Shown here in pieces: positions 1-7,642 of a stretch of 64,000 nucleotides of DNA. Below the pieces are notes generated by a model, which did not search any database, had not been told where the DNA came from, and worked only from the letters and a program-made list of their open reading frames with translations. Position numbers and translations under genes: made by a program. Position 1 is the first letter of the stretch. Each line of letters opens with the position of its first letter. Source of the stretch: Devosia epidermidihirudinis (GTDB taxonomy: Bacteria; Pseudomonadota; Alphaproteobacteria; Rhizobiales; Devosiaceae); the NCBI RefSeq assembly GCF_000971295.1, contig NZ_LANJ01000001.1:86062-150061 (forward strand). Reading direction: 5' to 3'.

Positions 1-193
1 CGTCGGTCGGCACGCTATGGGCCACGCCGCCATTGGCACGGATATCGGCAGCGACCTTATCGCCCGTCACCGCGTTCTTTTCAGCCACGATCACCGCAGC
101 GCCCTCGCGGGCAAAGGCGCGGGCGATGGCTTCGCCGATCCCCTGCCCTGCGCCGGTTACAATCGCGCGTTTGCCCTTGAGGCGGTCCGTCAT
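1..193 (-). CDS. SDR-family oxidoreductase, N-terminal part (cut by window edge)
   Basis: The first ~64 residues are present and begin MTDRLKGKRAIVTGAGQG. The TGAGQGIG glycine motif at about residues 14-21 is the NAD(P)-binding loop of classical short-chain dehydrogenases, and the ADIRANGG stretch follows the usual second strand. The catalytic Tyr-x-x-x-Lys part lies outside the window. The gene follows the galactonate-dehydratase-like gene after 4 nt and shares its strand, so it is probably the last visible gene of the galactoside operon. A sugar (for example galactose) dehydrogenase role is an inference from this context; SDR sequence alone does not give the substrate. Confidence 0.85.
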   Translation of the reverse strand, partial: MTDRLKGKRAIVTGAGQGIGEAIARAFAREGAAVIVAEKNAVTGDKVAADIRANGGVAHSVPTD

Positions 194-197
194 TGCT

Positions 198-1370
198 CTA
201 CCAATCCACTATCGTGCCGTCGGGCATCACTGCGTTGCGCGGATGAAGAATATCAGGCTTGAACGGGTGCGCCTCGATCACCTTTTCATCCACTTCGATG
301 CCAAGGCCCGGTGCTGTCGGCAGGTCCCAGCGGCCCGGCTTGCGGTCGATCGGCCACTGCACGACATCGCCATACCAGGCCACCGCGCCGGACATTTCTT
401 CCTGAATGATAACATTGGGCGTCGACAGACCGAAGTGCAGCGCCGCAACGCCAGCAATCGGGCCGAGCGGGTTGTGCGGCGCCAGTCCAATGCCAGCCGT
501 CTCGGCCATAGCCGCGATTTTCTTGGCCTCGCCCAAACCGCCCGTATGGCAGATATCGGGCTGGGCAATGTGGAAGGCGCGCTGGCGCAAGGCGGGCTCG
601 AACTCACGGCGACCGATCAGCCGCTCGCCAGACGCCACGGGGATGGGCGACACCTGCGTGATGGCGATATGGCCCGCCAGATCCTCGGGCGGCACGGGTT
701 CTTCAACGAACATGATATCAGCGTCGACCATCGCCTCGATGTAAGGAATGGCGGCTGCAACCGAGGCCGGGCGACCATGGAAATCGACCATGATGTCGAT
801 ATCGGGCCCAACCGCGCTGCGCAGATCGCCCAACATGCGACCAACCCGTTCGGCGTCACGCGCCGGGGTCAGATAGTGGGTATAGGGAATGCAAACGACC
901 TTGATCGCGTCATAGCCAAGGCCAACGACATGACGACCATGATCGACCAGCGACGTCGTCGTCTCGGACTCGTACACGGCACGCATGTCACCGAGGCCCA
1001 GATGGGTGTAGGTGCGTAGATACTCGCGCACATTGCCGCCCAGCAGGCGCCAGACCGGCACGCCCAGATCCTTGCCCAGAATATCCCACAGCGCCATTTC
1101 GATGCCGCTGATCGCCGACATGCCGATCACACCCATGCGCCAGAAGCCATGCTTGGTCATGATCTGGAAGCACTGCTCAATATTGCGCGGGTCCTGCCCG
1201 ATCAGCATCGGCTCCAGATCCTGCAACGCACCGATAACGGCGCGGGTCTTGAACTCAAGCGTGGCTTCGCCCCAGCCGACGAGGCCGGGCACGTCCGTTT
1301 CAACACGCACGAAAACCCAGTTTCGCATCTCGGCGTTACACACGCGCGCGGTGATCGAGGTAATCTTCAC
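198..1370 (-). CDS. Mandelate racemase/muconate lactonizing enzyme family dehydratase, D-galactonate-dehydratase-like
   Basis: This 390-residue enolase-superfamily protein resembles E. coli DgoD in order and spacing of motifs. An N-terminal capping domain starts MKITSITARV, and the barrel carries metal ligands and catalytic residues at D196 and H198 (DFHGR), E223/E224 (FVEEP), E249 (SGER) and H299 (APHNPLGP), with a terminal QEE near 324. DgoD converts D-galactonate to 2-keto-3-deoxy-galactonate in the cytoplasm. The gene overlaps the upstream ATPase gene by 4 nt, so it is co-transcribed with a galactoside importer, which supports a galactonate-type substrate. Related MR-family acid-sugar dehydratases with other substrates cannot be excluded. 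Confidence 0.85.
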   Translation of the reverse strand: MKITSITARVCNAEMRNWVFVRVETDVPGLVGWGEATLEFKTRAVIGALQDLEPMLIGQDPRNIEQCFQIMTKHGFWRMGVIGMSAISGIEMALWDILGKDLGVPVWRLLGGNVREYLRTYTHLGLGDMRAVYESETTTSLVDHGRHVVGLGYDAIKVVCIPYTHYLTPARDAERVGRMLGDLRSAVGPDIDIMVDFHGRPASVAAAIPYIEAMVDADIMFVEEPVPPEDLAGHIAITQVSPIPVASGERLIGRREFEPALRQRAFHIAQPDICHTGGLGEAKKIAAMAETAGIGLAPHNPLGPIAGVAALHFGLSTPNVIIQEEMSGAVAWYGDVVQWPIDRKPGRWDLPTAPGLGIEVDEKVIEAHPFKPDILHPRNAVMPDGTIVDW

Positions 1371-2422
1371 AGGCCGCTCTCCGAGATACTGGCAACTGAT
1401 GGAATGGGGGGAACGGCCGGGCTATCTATGCCGGCCAGATTGAGTTCGTCGGCGAAATGGCAGCGCACGCTGCGGTCACCCACAGTGCGCAGGTCCGGCA
1501 CTGTGGCGCGGCAAATGTCCTGCGCATAGGGGCAGCGTGGATGAAAATGACACCCTGACGGAGGGTTAGCCGCGCTTGGCACTTCGCCGACCGCCGCGCG
1601 CTTGGTGCCGCTCTTGTGCGCGCCAATGCGTGGGACGCTGGCGATCAGCGCCTCTGAATAGGGATGCAGGGGGCGCTGGAACATGGCCTTGGTCGGACCC
1701 GTCTCCACCACGCGACCGAGATACATTACCACCGTCGTGTCGGTGAAATGGTTCACCACGCCCAGGTCGTGGGCAACAAACAAGTAGGTCAGCTGCCGTT
1801 CGGCCTGCAGGTCCTTCATTAGGTTAAGCGTCTGGGCCTGAATGGACACGTCGAGCGCCGAGATGGGCTCGTCCGCCACCACGAGGCGTGGATTGAGCGC
1901 CAATGCCCGGGCAATGACGACGCGCTGGCGCTGGCCACCCGACAAAGCATGGGGATAGCGCCGCATATAGCGCGTCGACAGGCCCACCTGCTCAAGCAAT
2001 TGCGCCACACGATCTTCCAGCGCCTTGCCTTTGAGCACGCGATTGATCAGCAGCGGTTCGCCGATCAGATCGAGCAGTGTCATACGCGGGTTCAGCGATG
2101 AGTTCGGGTCCTGAAAGATCATCTGCATGTTGAGCCGCGTCTTGTGGCGCACATACTTGTCGGCTTTGACGAGATCAACCTGCCCCAGTTCGGGATCATT
2201 GAAGATGATCTCGCCGGCATCAGCCTGCAGACCACCCATAATGGTGTGGCCCATGGTGGATTTGCCGCAACCGCTCTCGCCCACCAGCCCTACAGTCGAT
2301 CCGGCAGGCACGGTGAACGACACATCGTCGAGTGCCCGGACCTCGCCGGTCGTCTTGCCGAAAATGCCGCTGGACAGCGAGAAGCTCTTTTTGACGCCAC
2401 GAACTTCGAGAAGTGCGGTCAT
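1367..2422 (-). CDS. Peptide/oligosaccharide-type ABC transporter ATP-binding protein (OppF/DppF-like)
   Basis: The 351-residue protein has Walker A GESGCGKST at residues 48-56, an LSGGQRQR signature, Walker B ending VVADEP, and the C-terminal oligopeptide-transporter extension with HFHPRCPYAQDIC. That extension marks the Opp/Dpp family of importers. It would pair with the second ATPase encoded just upstream to power the two permeases of this operon on the inner side of the membrane. Its stop overlaps the dehydratase start by 4 nt. Several importers of this family in rhizobia carry alpha-galactosides rather than peptides (S. meliloti Agp system), and the nearby alpha-galactosidase points the same way. 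Confidence 0.93.
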   Translation of the reverse strand: MTALLEVRGVKKSFSLSSGIFGKTTGEVRALDDVSFTVPAGSTVGLVGESGCGKSTMGHTIMGGLQADAGEIIFNDPELGQVDLVKADKYVRHKTRLNMQMIFQDPNSSLNPRMTLLDLIGEPLLINRVLKGKALEDRVAQLLEQVGLSTRYMRRYPHALSGGQRQRVVIARALALNPRLVVADEPISALDVSIQAQTLNLMKDLQAERQLTYLFVAHDLGVVNHFTDTTVVMYLGRVVETGPTKAMFQRPLHPYSEALIASVPRIGAHKSGTKRAAVGEVPSAANPPSGCHFHPRCPYAQDICRATVPDLRTVGDRSVRCHFADELNLAGIDSPAVPPIPSVASISESGL

Positions 2423-3435
2423 GCTGCAGCTCCTGCAAATTGAGGATCAGCAAGGAAGCACCGCGCCACATGACCCGCGCTGCTTTCATAGAGCCCGGGC
2501 AGCTTCTGATCGCACAGGCCGGCCATGAACTTGGTGCAGCGGGTATGGAAGGGGCAACCGGACGGCATCTGGTCAGGCGTCGGCACCATGCCCTGAATGG
2601 CATTGAGCCGGGTCGACGCGCTGTCCGTCAGCTTGGGGATCGAGTCCAACAGGGCCTGGGTATAGGGGTGCTGCGGCGCGCTGAGCACTTCCGCCACCGG
2701 ACCGCGCTCGACGATATAGCCGAGATACATCACCACCACTTCGTCGGCGATTTCAGAGGCCACCGCGAGATCGTGGGTGATGAACATCATCGCCATATCC
2801 ATCTCCCCCTGCAGCTGGCGCAGCAGATCGAGAATCTGGCTTTCCGTGGTCACGTCGAGCGCCGTCGTCGGCTCGTCGGCGATCAACAGCTTTGGCCCGC
2901 AGCTCAGCGCCAGCGCAATCATCACGCGCTGCCGCATCCCGCCCGAGAGCTGGTGGGGATAGCGATCAACGATGATCTCGGGGCTTGGCAGGCGAACCTT
3001 TCGCAGCATTTCAATGGCGTGCTCGCGCGCTTCGCGCCGATTGGGGAAGCGCTGATGCGCCATCAACATTTCGATGATCTGCTCGCCCACCGTAAACAGC
3101 GGGTCAAACGAGGTCATCGGCTCCTGAAAGATCATCGCGATCTCGGGGCCACGCAGCTTGCGCATGGCTTCCGAGGTCGGCTTGAGCTTGGTGATATCAA
3201 CCGGCTTGTCGCCCCCGTGATAGCGAATGCTACCCGAGGCGATATAGCCCGGCTTGCGCACGAGATTGAGCAGGCACTGCCCGGTCACGGACTTGCCGCA
3301 CCCACTCTCCCCCAGCACGGCAACAGTGCCGCCCTTGGGGATGGAGAAGTCGATGCCGTTGACGGCCCGCACCACACCACCTTCGGTGCGGAATTCGGTG
3401 ACGAGGCCTTCGATTTCGATCAGCGGTTCAGACAT
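2419..3435 (-). CDS. Peptide/oligosaccharide-type ABC transporter ATP-binding protein (OppD/DppD-like)
   Basis: I take the start at the MSEPLIEIEG methionine, giving 338 residues; the open frame runs further upstream but that part reads as non-coding and would overlap the permease gene. Walker A GESGCGKS lies at about residues 42-49, the signature is LSGGMRQR, Walker B ends LIADEP, and the C-terminus carries the family's Cys-rich patch CPFHTRC. It is the partner ATPase of the OppF-like protein and overlaps that gene by 4 nt. A GGGG-containing ribosome site precedes the start. Confidence 0.93.
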   Translation of the reverse strand: MSEPLIEIEGLVTEFRTEGGVVRAVNGIDFSIPKGGTVAVLGESGCGKSVTGQCLLNLVRKPGYIASGSIRYHGGDKPVDITKLKPTSEAMRKLRGPEIAMIFQEPMTSFDPLFTVGEQIIEMLMAHQRFPNRREAREHAIEMLRKVRLPSPEIIVDRYPHQLSGGMRQRVMIALALSCGPKLLIADEPTTALDVTTESQILDLLRQLQGEMDMAMMFITHDLAVASEIADEVVVMYLGYIVERGPVAEVLSAPQHPYTQALLDSIPKLTDSASTRLNAIQGMVPTPDQMPSGCPFHTRCTKFMAGLCDQKLPGLYESSAGHVARCFLADPQFAGAAA

Positions 3436-3446
3436 GTTTCGCCCCG

Positions 3447-4583
3447 TCATCTGGAGAAGGGATCGGCTGCATCGCGCATGCCGTCGCCAACGAAGTTGAA
3501 GGAGATGATGGTGAGCACCACAAAGATTGCCGGGATCAGCAGCCATGGCAGCTCGATAATCACCTGAACGCTCTGAGCTTCATTGAGCAGCAGGCCCCAG
3601 CTGGTCATCGGCGGCTTGATGCCGAGCCCGAGGAAGCTCAGTGCTGTCTCGCCCAAAATCATCGAGGGGATGGTCAGCGTTGCGATCACCAGCACGTGGC
3701 TCATCGTGGATGGCAGCAGATGCTTGACCATGACGCGGGCCGTGGAGGCGTTGGAGTACTTGGCGGCCCGAACGAAGTCCGATGTTTTAAGCGAAAGCAC
3801 CATGGCGCGCACCTGGCGAGCCAGACTGCCCCAGGTCAGCACCGACAGCACGATAGAGATGGCAAAATAGACCTGTGCTGAGCTCCACGTTGGCGGGATC
3901 AGCGCCGCCAGAGCCAGCCAGAGCGGGATCTGCGGGAACGCCATGGTCATCTCGATGACGCGCTGCACCACATTGTCGAACCAGCCACCGAAATAGCCAG
4001 TAATCAGGCCCATGCTGACGCCAATCAGCAGCGACAGCGCCACGCCTACCAGGCCGACAGTCAGCGACACCTGCGCGCCATAGAGAATGCGGCTGAACAC
4101 ATCGCGGCCCTTGGTATCGGTGCCGAAGATGAACAGCTTACCGGGCGCTTCGACACCAAACAGGCGGATGTCGGACTTGATGAGCCCCAGGATCGAGTAC
4201 GGCTGGCCCTTCACGAATAGCTGCAACGGATACTTCTGCTCGGGCACGATGGTCGTGACCTGCTGGAATGTCTTGGGGTCCAGCGTGCGCTTGAGGCCAT
4301 AGACGAACGGCACCGGATGGAAGGCACCGGTTTCATCGAAGAAGTTGAGGCCGTGCGGCGCCTGCCGGGCAAACTGGCCATGGGTTTCGCGATCCCCATA
4401 GGGCGCGATGAAACCAGCCAGCAGAGCCGACAGATACATGATGACCAGAATGATCAGCCCGACAACGGCCAGCTTGTTGCGCAGGAATTTGCGCCAGGTC
4501 AGCTGGCGAACCGACAACACCGTGGTGCGCTCGGCCTTGGCCGCGGGCGCGGCGGAAATGGCGTCTGCTGCAATATCAGTCAT
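3447..4583 (-). CDS. ABC transporter permease (OppC/DppC-like)
   Basis: This 378-residue membrane protein has the OppC layout: a cytoplasmic N-terminus, a first membrane segment near residues 38-60, a long periplasmic insertion (about residues 65-165), then five membrane segments. The FGTDTKGRDVFSR box and the cytoplasmic EAA loop (SDFVRAAKYSNAS) that docks on the ATPases are clear. The large periplasmic insertion is longer than in simple dipeptide permeases and is common in sugar-carrying members of the family. Its start overlaps the end of the upstream permease gene by 8 nt. Confidence 0.93.
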   Translation of the reverse strand: MTDIAADAISAAPAAKAERTTVLSVRQLTWRKFLRNKLAVVGLIILVIMYLSALLAGFIAPYGDRETHGQFARQAPHGLNFFDETGAFHPVPFVYGLKRTLDPKTFQQVTTIVPEQKYPLQLFVKGQPYSILGLIKSDIRLFGVEAPGKLFIFGTDTKGRDVFSRILYGAQVSLTVGLVGVALSLLIGVSMGLITGYFGGWFDNVVQRVIEMTMAFPQIPLWLALAALIPPTWSSAQVYFAISIVLSVLTWGSLARQVRAMVLSLKTSDFVRAAKYSNASTARVMVKHLLPSTMSHVLVIATLTIPSMILGETALSFLGLGIKPPMTSWGLLLNEAQSVQVIIELPWLLIPAIFVVLTIISFNFVGDGMRDAADPFSR

Positions 4584-5568
4584 AGCGCACCCTTGGGTCG
4601 AGCCAGGCCAGCATCACGTCGGAGATGAGGTTACCCACCATCACGGTGACGGCGATCAGCACCAGAATGGCGCCGGCGAGGTACATGTCTTGCTGGATGG
4701 TGGCCTGCAGATAGGTGGTCTGGATGGTCGGCAGGTTGAGCACGATCGAGGTGATGGCAAAGCCATTGATCAGGAAGCTCAGCACCTGCCCAAATAGGGT
4801 CACCAGCGGATGCAGCGCATTGCGAAACACATGCTTCCAGATCACCACCTTTTCAGGCAGGCCCTTGGCGCGCAGCGTCATCACATAGGGCTTGCCCAGC
4901 TCTTCGAGCATGTTGTTGCGGGTCACGCGCATAATGAAGGCGGTGCCGGTGAACGCCACGGCTGTCACGCTGAGCCATGCGTGGGACAGGAAATCCAATG
5001 CCTTGGCCAGTGAGAACGGCTGGTTGACATATTGCATGGAGTTCAGCCCCAGCAGCACGTCGCCGGTCGCAAGGAAAGCGAAGACGAGGAAGATCAGCGC
5101 CAGAAGGAAGTCGGGCAGCCCGATACCGATGAAGGCGAAGGCCGTCAGCCCGATATCGCCAGGCGAATACTGGTGGGTGGCCGAATAGACACCCAGTGGA
5201 ATGCCAATGCCCCAGGACACGATGAACGCCATGGCCGACACGACCAGCGTTGCTGGCAGGCGTTCCATGATGATGGTGCTGACCGGACGAAGGTCTGAGA
5301 ACGAAATGCCCAGATCGCCCCGGAAGAAATTGACCACCCAGGTGAAGAACTGCTCGTAGAGCGGCCGATTGAGGCCGAACTGCTCGCGCAGCATGTCCTG
5401 TTGCGCCACGATGCCGGTATTGCCCTGCGCAGCCTGGCGCAAAACATACTGGCTGACGAAGTCGCTCGCCGGAAGTTTCATGATGATGAAGCCAACGACC
5501 ATGATCATCAGCAAGGTCGGCACCATGATCAGCAGGCGCTTGGCAATGTATATGGGCATCGCAGCCAT
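4576..5568 (-). CDS. ABC transporter permease (OppB/DppB-like)
   Basis: The 330-residue protein starts with the typical IAKRLLIMVPTLLMIM membrane segment, followed by a periplasmic domain with the FGLNRPLYEQF motif and the GDLGISF box. The EAA-type loop (RNNMLEELGKPYVMTLRAKG) is followed by two more membrane segments. These are family hallmarks of the DppB-type subunit, the partner of the OppC-like permease encoded immediately downstream. A second in-frame ATG lies three codons in, so the exact start is uncertain by 9 nt. Confidence 0.93.
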   Translation of the reverse strand: MAAMPIYIAKRLLIMVPTLLMIMVVGFIIMKLPASDFVSQYVLRQAAQGNTGIVAQQDMLREQFGLNRPLYEQFFTWVVNFFRGDLGISFSDLRPVSTIIMERLPATLVVSAMAFIVSWGIGIPLGVYSATHQYSPGDIGLTAFAFIGIGLPDFLLALIFLVFAFLATGDVLLGLNSMQYVNQPFSLAKALDFLSHAWLSVTAVAFTGTAFIMRVTRNNMLEELGKPYVMTLRAKGLPEKVVIWKHVFRNALHPLVTLFGQVLSFLINGFAITSIVLNLPTIQTTYLQATIQQDMYLAGAILVLIAVTVMVGNLISDVMLAWLDPRVRYD

Positions 5569-5580
5569 CCCTGATTAAGT

Positions 5581-5610
5581 GCCGGTGCCTGCTGACGCGC
5601 AGGCACCGGC
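5581..5610 (-). terminator. Intercistronic hairpin after the binding-protein gene
   Basis: A perfect 11-bp stem (GCCGGTGCCTG with its complement) closes an 8-nt loop in the 51-nt gap between the SBP gene and the first permease gene. No T-run follows on the minus strand. Such hairpins commonly protect SBP messages and weaken read-through, so that binding protein is made in excess of permease; that role is inferred. Confidence 0.6.
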
Positions 5611-5619
5611 GGGAGAGTT

Positions 5620-7530
5620 TTACTTGGTGAAGTAGAACTGCTCTGGGTCTGCAGTTGCCGGGAAGCCGAAGTCGTGGCTGCCGATCATGCCGGTATCAGG
5701 CACGTTGTGCAGCTTGTTGGACACCAGTACCGGGCTTGGATGCTCGCCGATGGTCCCGAGAGTGATCGGGCCGTCTTCGAGATAGATGCGGTAAGCATCG
5801 AGCAGTGCCGCGTCGCGCGCCGCAGGATCGACCTGCTCGGTGGCGAACTCATAGGCGTTCTGCAGCTTTTCCAGCATCGAGCCTGGACGTGGGGCCGTGC
5901 CCTCGGTGCCACCGCTCTGGAAGTAGCGGGAGATGCTGATACCGCCCATCGACCATTCGCGAGCTTCCACTGGCGCCCACACGGTTGGTGCGGACATCAA
6001 GCCCCACCCTGCCGCGCTTGGCCAGGCACGCATCATCATGTCGCCGCTTTCAGCGCGGGTCGTCAGTGCGCTGTTGTCGATCGGGTTGAGGATGGTGTCG
6101 ATGCCGATGGCATCCCAGTCTTCCTTGACCAGATCCATCACGGCGATGGTCTGGGGATCGGAGGCAGTCATGTCCACGATCAGCTGCAGCTTGGTCCCAT
6201 CGGGACGATCACGCCAGCCGTCACCATCCTTGTCGACCACGCCCAGCTCATCGAGCAGGCTCTTGGCCAGTTCAGGATCGTAGTCGATGTATTGGTTCGA
6301 CCACTGCTGATAGACTTCCTGACCTTCAGCCGAGCGGAATTCCGGGCTTTCCGGGCTCATCGAGAACTGGCGCGGCTTGGCCAGACCAAAAGTCACAACA
6401 TCATTGTACTTGTTGCGATCCATGGCCTGCGACAGGGCGATACGGAAGTTCTGTTCGTAGAACAGATCAACGATACCCGCGTCCTTGTGATCATACGTGA
6501 TCATCAGCCATGGCCAGGCGAAGTCGCCGCGGCTCCACATCTTGATGGTGTAGTCGCCCGCTTCCTGATTTTGCATCAGCAGCGAAACGTCGGAGAGGTT
6601 GAACTCGCGCGCCTGGAAGTCGATCTTGCCAGCCATGCCGTTGAGCAGAACCGACTGGCGCGCGCTGTCAGCGGTCGCAATCGAGGTGTCGATAGTGTCG
6701 ATGTACGGCAGCTGATGCCCTTCGGGATCGACCTTCCAGTAGTAGGGGTTACGCTGCGCGACGATACGCTGACCAGCGGTGTATTCGGTCACAACCCAGC
6801 CCGCCAGGGTCGGCATGCCAACCTGCTGCAGACGCGAGGTCGCGTTGTAGCGAGCCATGAGCTCGGTCGTATCCTTGACCTCGGAATACTTGGGGTGGAA
6901 CTGCTTGAGGTAGTGCGCTGGCACCAGCCACTGCGCGCTGTTGTAGTGACCGCGCGACGCGAGCTCCATGAACAGCGGGTTTGGCGCTGCGAAGGTCAGC
7001 TTGACGGCATAGTCGTCGAGCTTTTCGACCGACATCGGCTTGTCGGCGACCACGGTGCCCGATGGCAGGCCAACCGGGATGGATTCATCGAGCACCATGT
7101 CGTTCCAGAAGAACATGAAATCATCGGCGCTGAACGTCTCGCCGTCCGACCACTTCATGCCCTCGCGGAAGTTCATGGTGATTTCGGTGTAGGCGTCGTT
7201 CCAGGTCCAGCTTTCCAACACGTTCGGGCGCACGCCCGACACGTCGCGTTCATAGCGGGCAAATGGCTCGACCATGATCAGCTGGCGCAGCCAGTCGAGT
7301 TCGTCGCGCGAGATATTGTGCAGCGTGCCGCCATACTGGCCGATGCTTTCCACAGGTGGCACCACCAGTGGATCAAGCGGCAGGCGCTCGGCGATAGGTG
7401 GCAGACCAGCCACGCCATCCAGCACAGGCGCCTGGCTGTAATTCTGGGCAAACGCTGCCGTCGACGTCAGCAGCGCAGCAGTAAACATAAGAGCCGTGAA
7501 AGCGCGATTGCGCCCCAACCTTGCGGTCAT
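5620..7530 (-). CDS. ABC transporter substrate-binding protein, family 5 (SBP_bac_5), probable alpha-galactoside binder
   Basis: The 636-residue precursor has a Sec signal peptide (MTARLGRNRAF, hydrophobic stretch, cleavage near AAFAQ). The mature part shows SBP family 5 features: LPPIAERLPLDP and VESIGQYGGTLH near the N-terminus, then FREGMKWSDGETFSADDFMF. At over 600 residues it belongs to the long subgroup that in rhizobia and Thermotoga often binds oligosaccharides rather than peptides. A strong GGGAGG ribosome site precedes the start. It is the first gene of the importer operon and lies 111 bp from the alpha-galactosidase gene, separated by an inverted-repeat operator candidate. The sugar specificity is inferred from context and similarity in layout to S. 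meliloti AgpA. Confidence 0.9.
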   Translation of the reverse strand: MTARLGRNRAFTALMFTAALLTSTAAFAQNYSQAPVLDGVAGLPPIAERLPLDPLVVPPVESIGQYGGTLHNISRDELDWLRQLIMVEPFARYERDVSGVRPNVLESWTWNDAYTEITMNFREGMKWSDGETFSADDFMFFWNDMVLDESIPVGLPSGTVVADKPMSVEKLDDYAVKLTFAAPNPLFMELASRGHYNSAQWLVPAHYLKQFHPKYSEVKDTTELMARYNATSRLQQVGMPTLAGWVVTEYTAGQRIVAQRNPYYWKVDPEGHQLPYIDTIDTSIATADSARQSVLLNGMAGKIDFQAREFNLSDVSLLMQNQEAGDYTIKMWSRGDFAWPWLMITYDHKDAGIVDLFYEQNFRIALSQAMDRNKYNDVVTFGLAKPRQFSMSPESPEFRSAEGQEVYQQWSNQYIDYDPELAKSLLDELGVVDKDGDGWRDRPDGTKLQLIVDMTASDPQTIAVMDLVKEDWDAIGIDTILNPIDNSALTTRAESGDMMMRAWPSAAGWGLMSAPTVWAPVEAREWSMGGISISRYFQSGGTEGTAPRPGSMLEKLQNAYEFATEQVDPAARDAALLDAYRIYLEDGPITLGTIGEHPSPVLVSNKLHNVPDTGMIGSHDFGFPATADPEQFYFTK

Positions 7531-7592
7531 AGTTTCCTCCCTTTTGAGATCGCGGACCCCTCCTCAGGCGTCCGCGAATAGATGATTGCTAA

Positions 7593-7642
7593 AATATGTA
7601 GGATATAATGTCTACATGAAAGCCAGATATATCCTACATATT
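7593..7642. promoter_or_regulatory. 15-bp inverted repeat, candidate operator of the importer operon
   Basis: The arms AATATGTAGGATATA (7593-7607) and TATATCCTACATATT (7628-7642) are perfect complements separated by 20 nt. The AT-rich block stands out in GC-rich surroundings and lies just upstream of the SBP gene, touching the alpha-galactosidase stop codon. A third, shorter CTACAT half-site sits between the arms (7612-7617). The same core recurs upstream of the alpha-galactosidase/mutarotase pair, which argues for a regulator-binding site rather than a terminator. Confidence 0.6.
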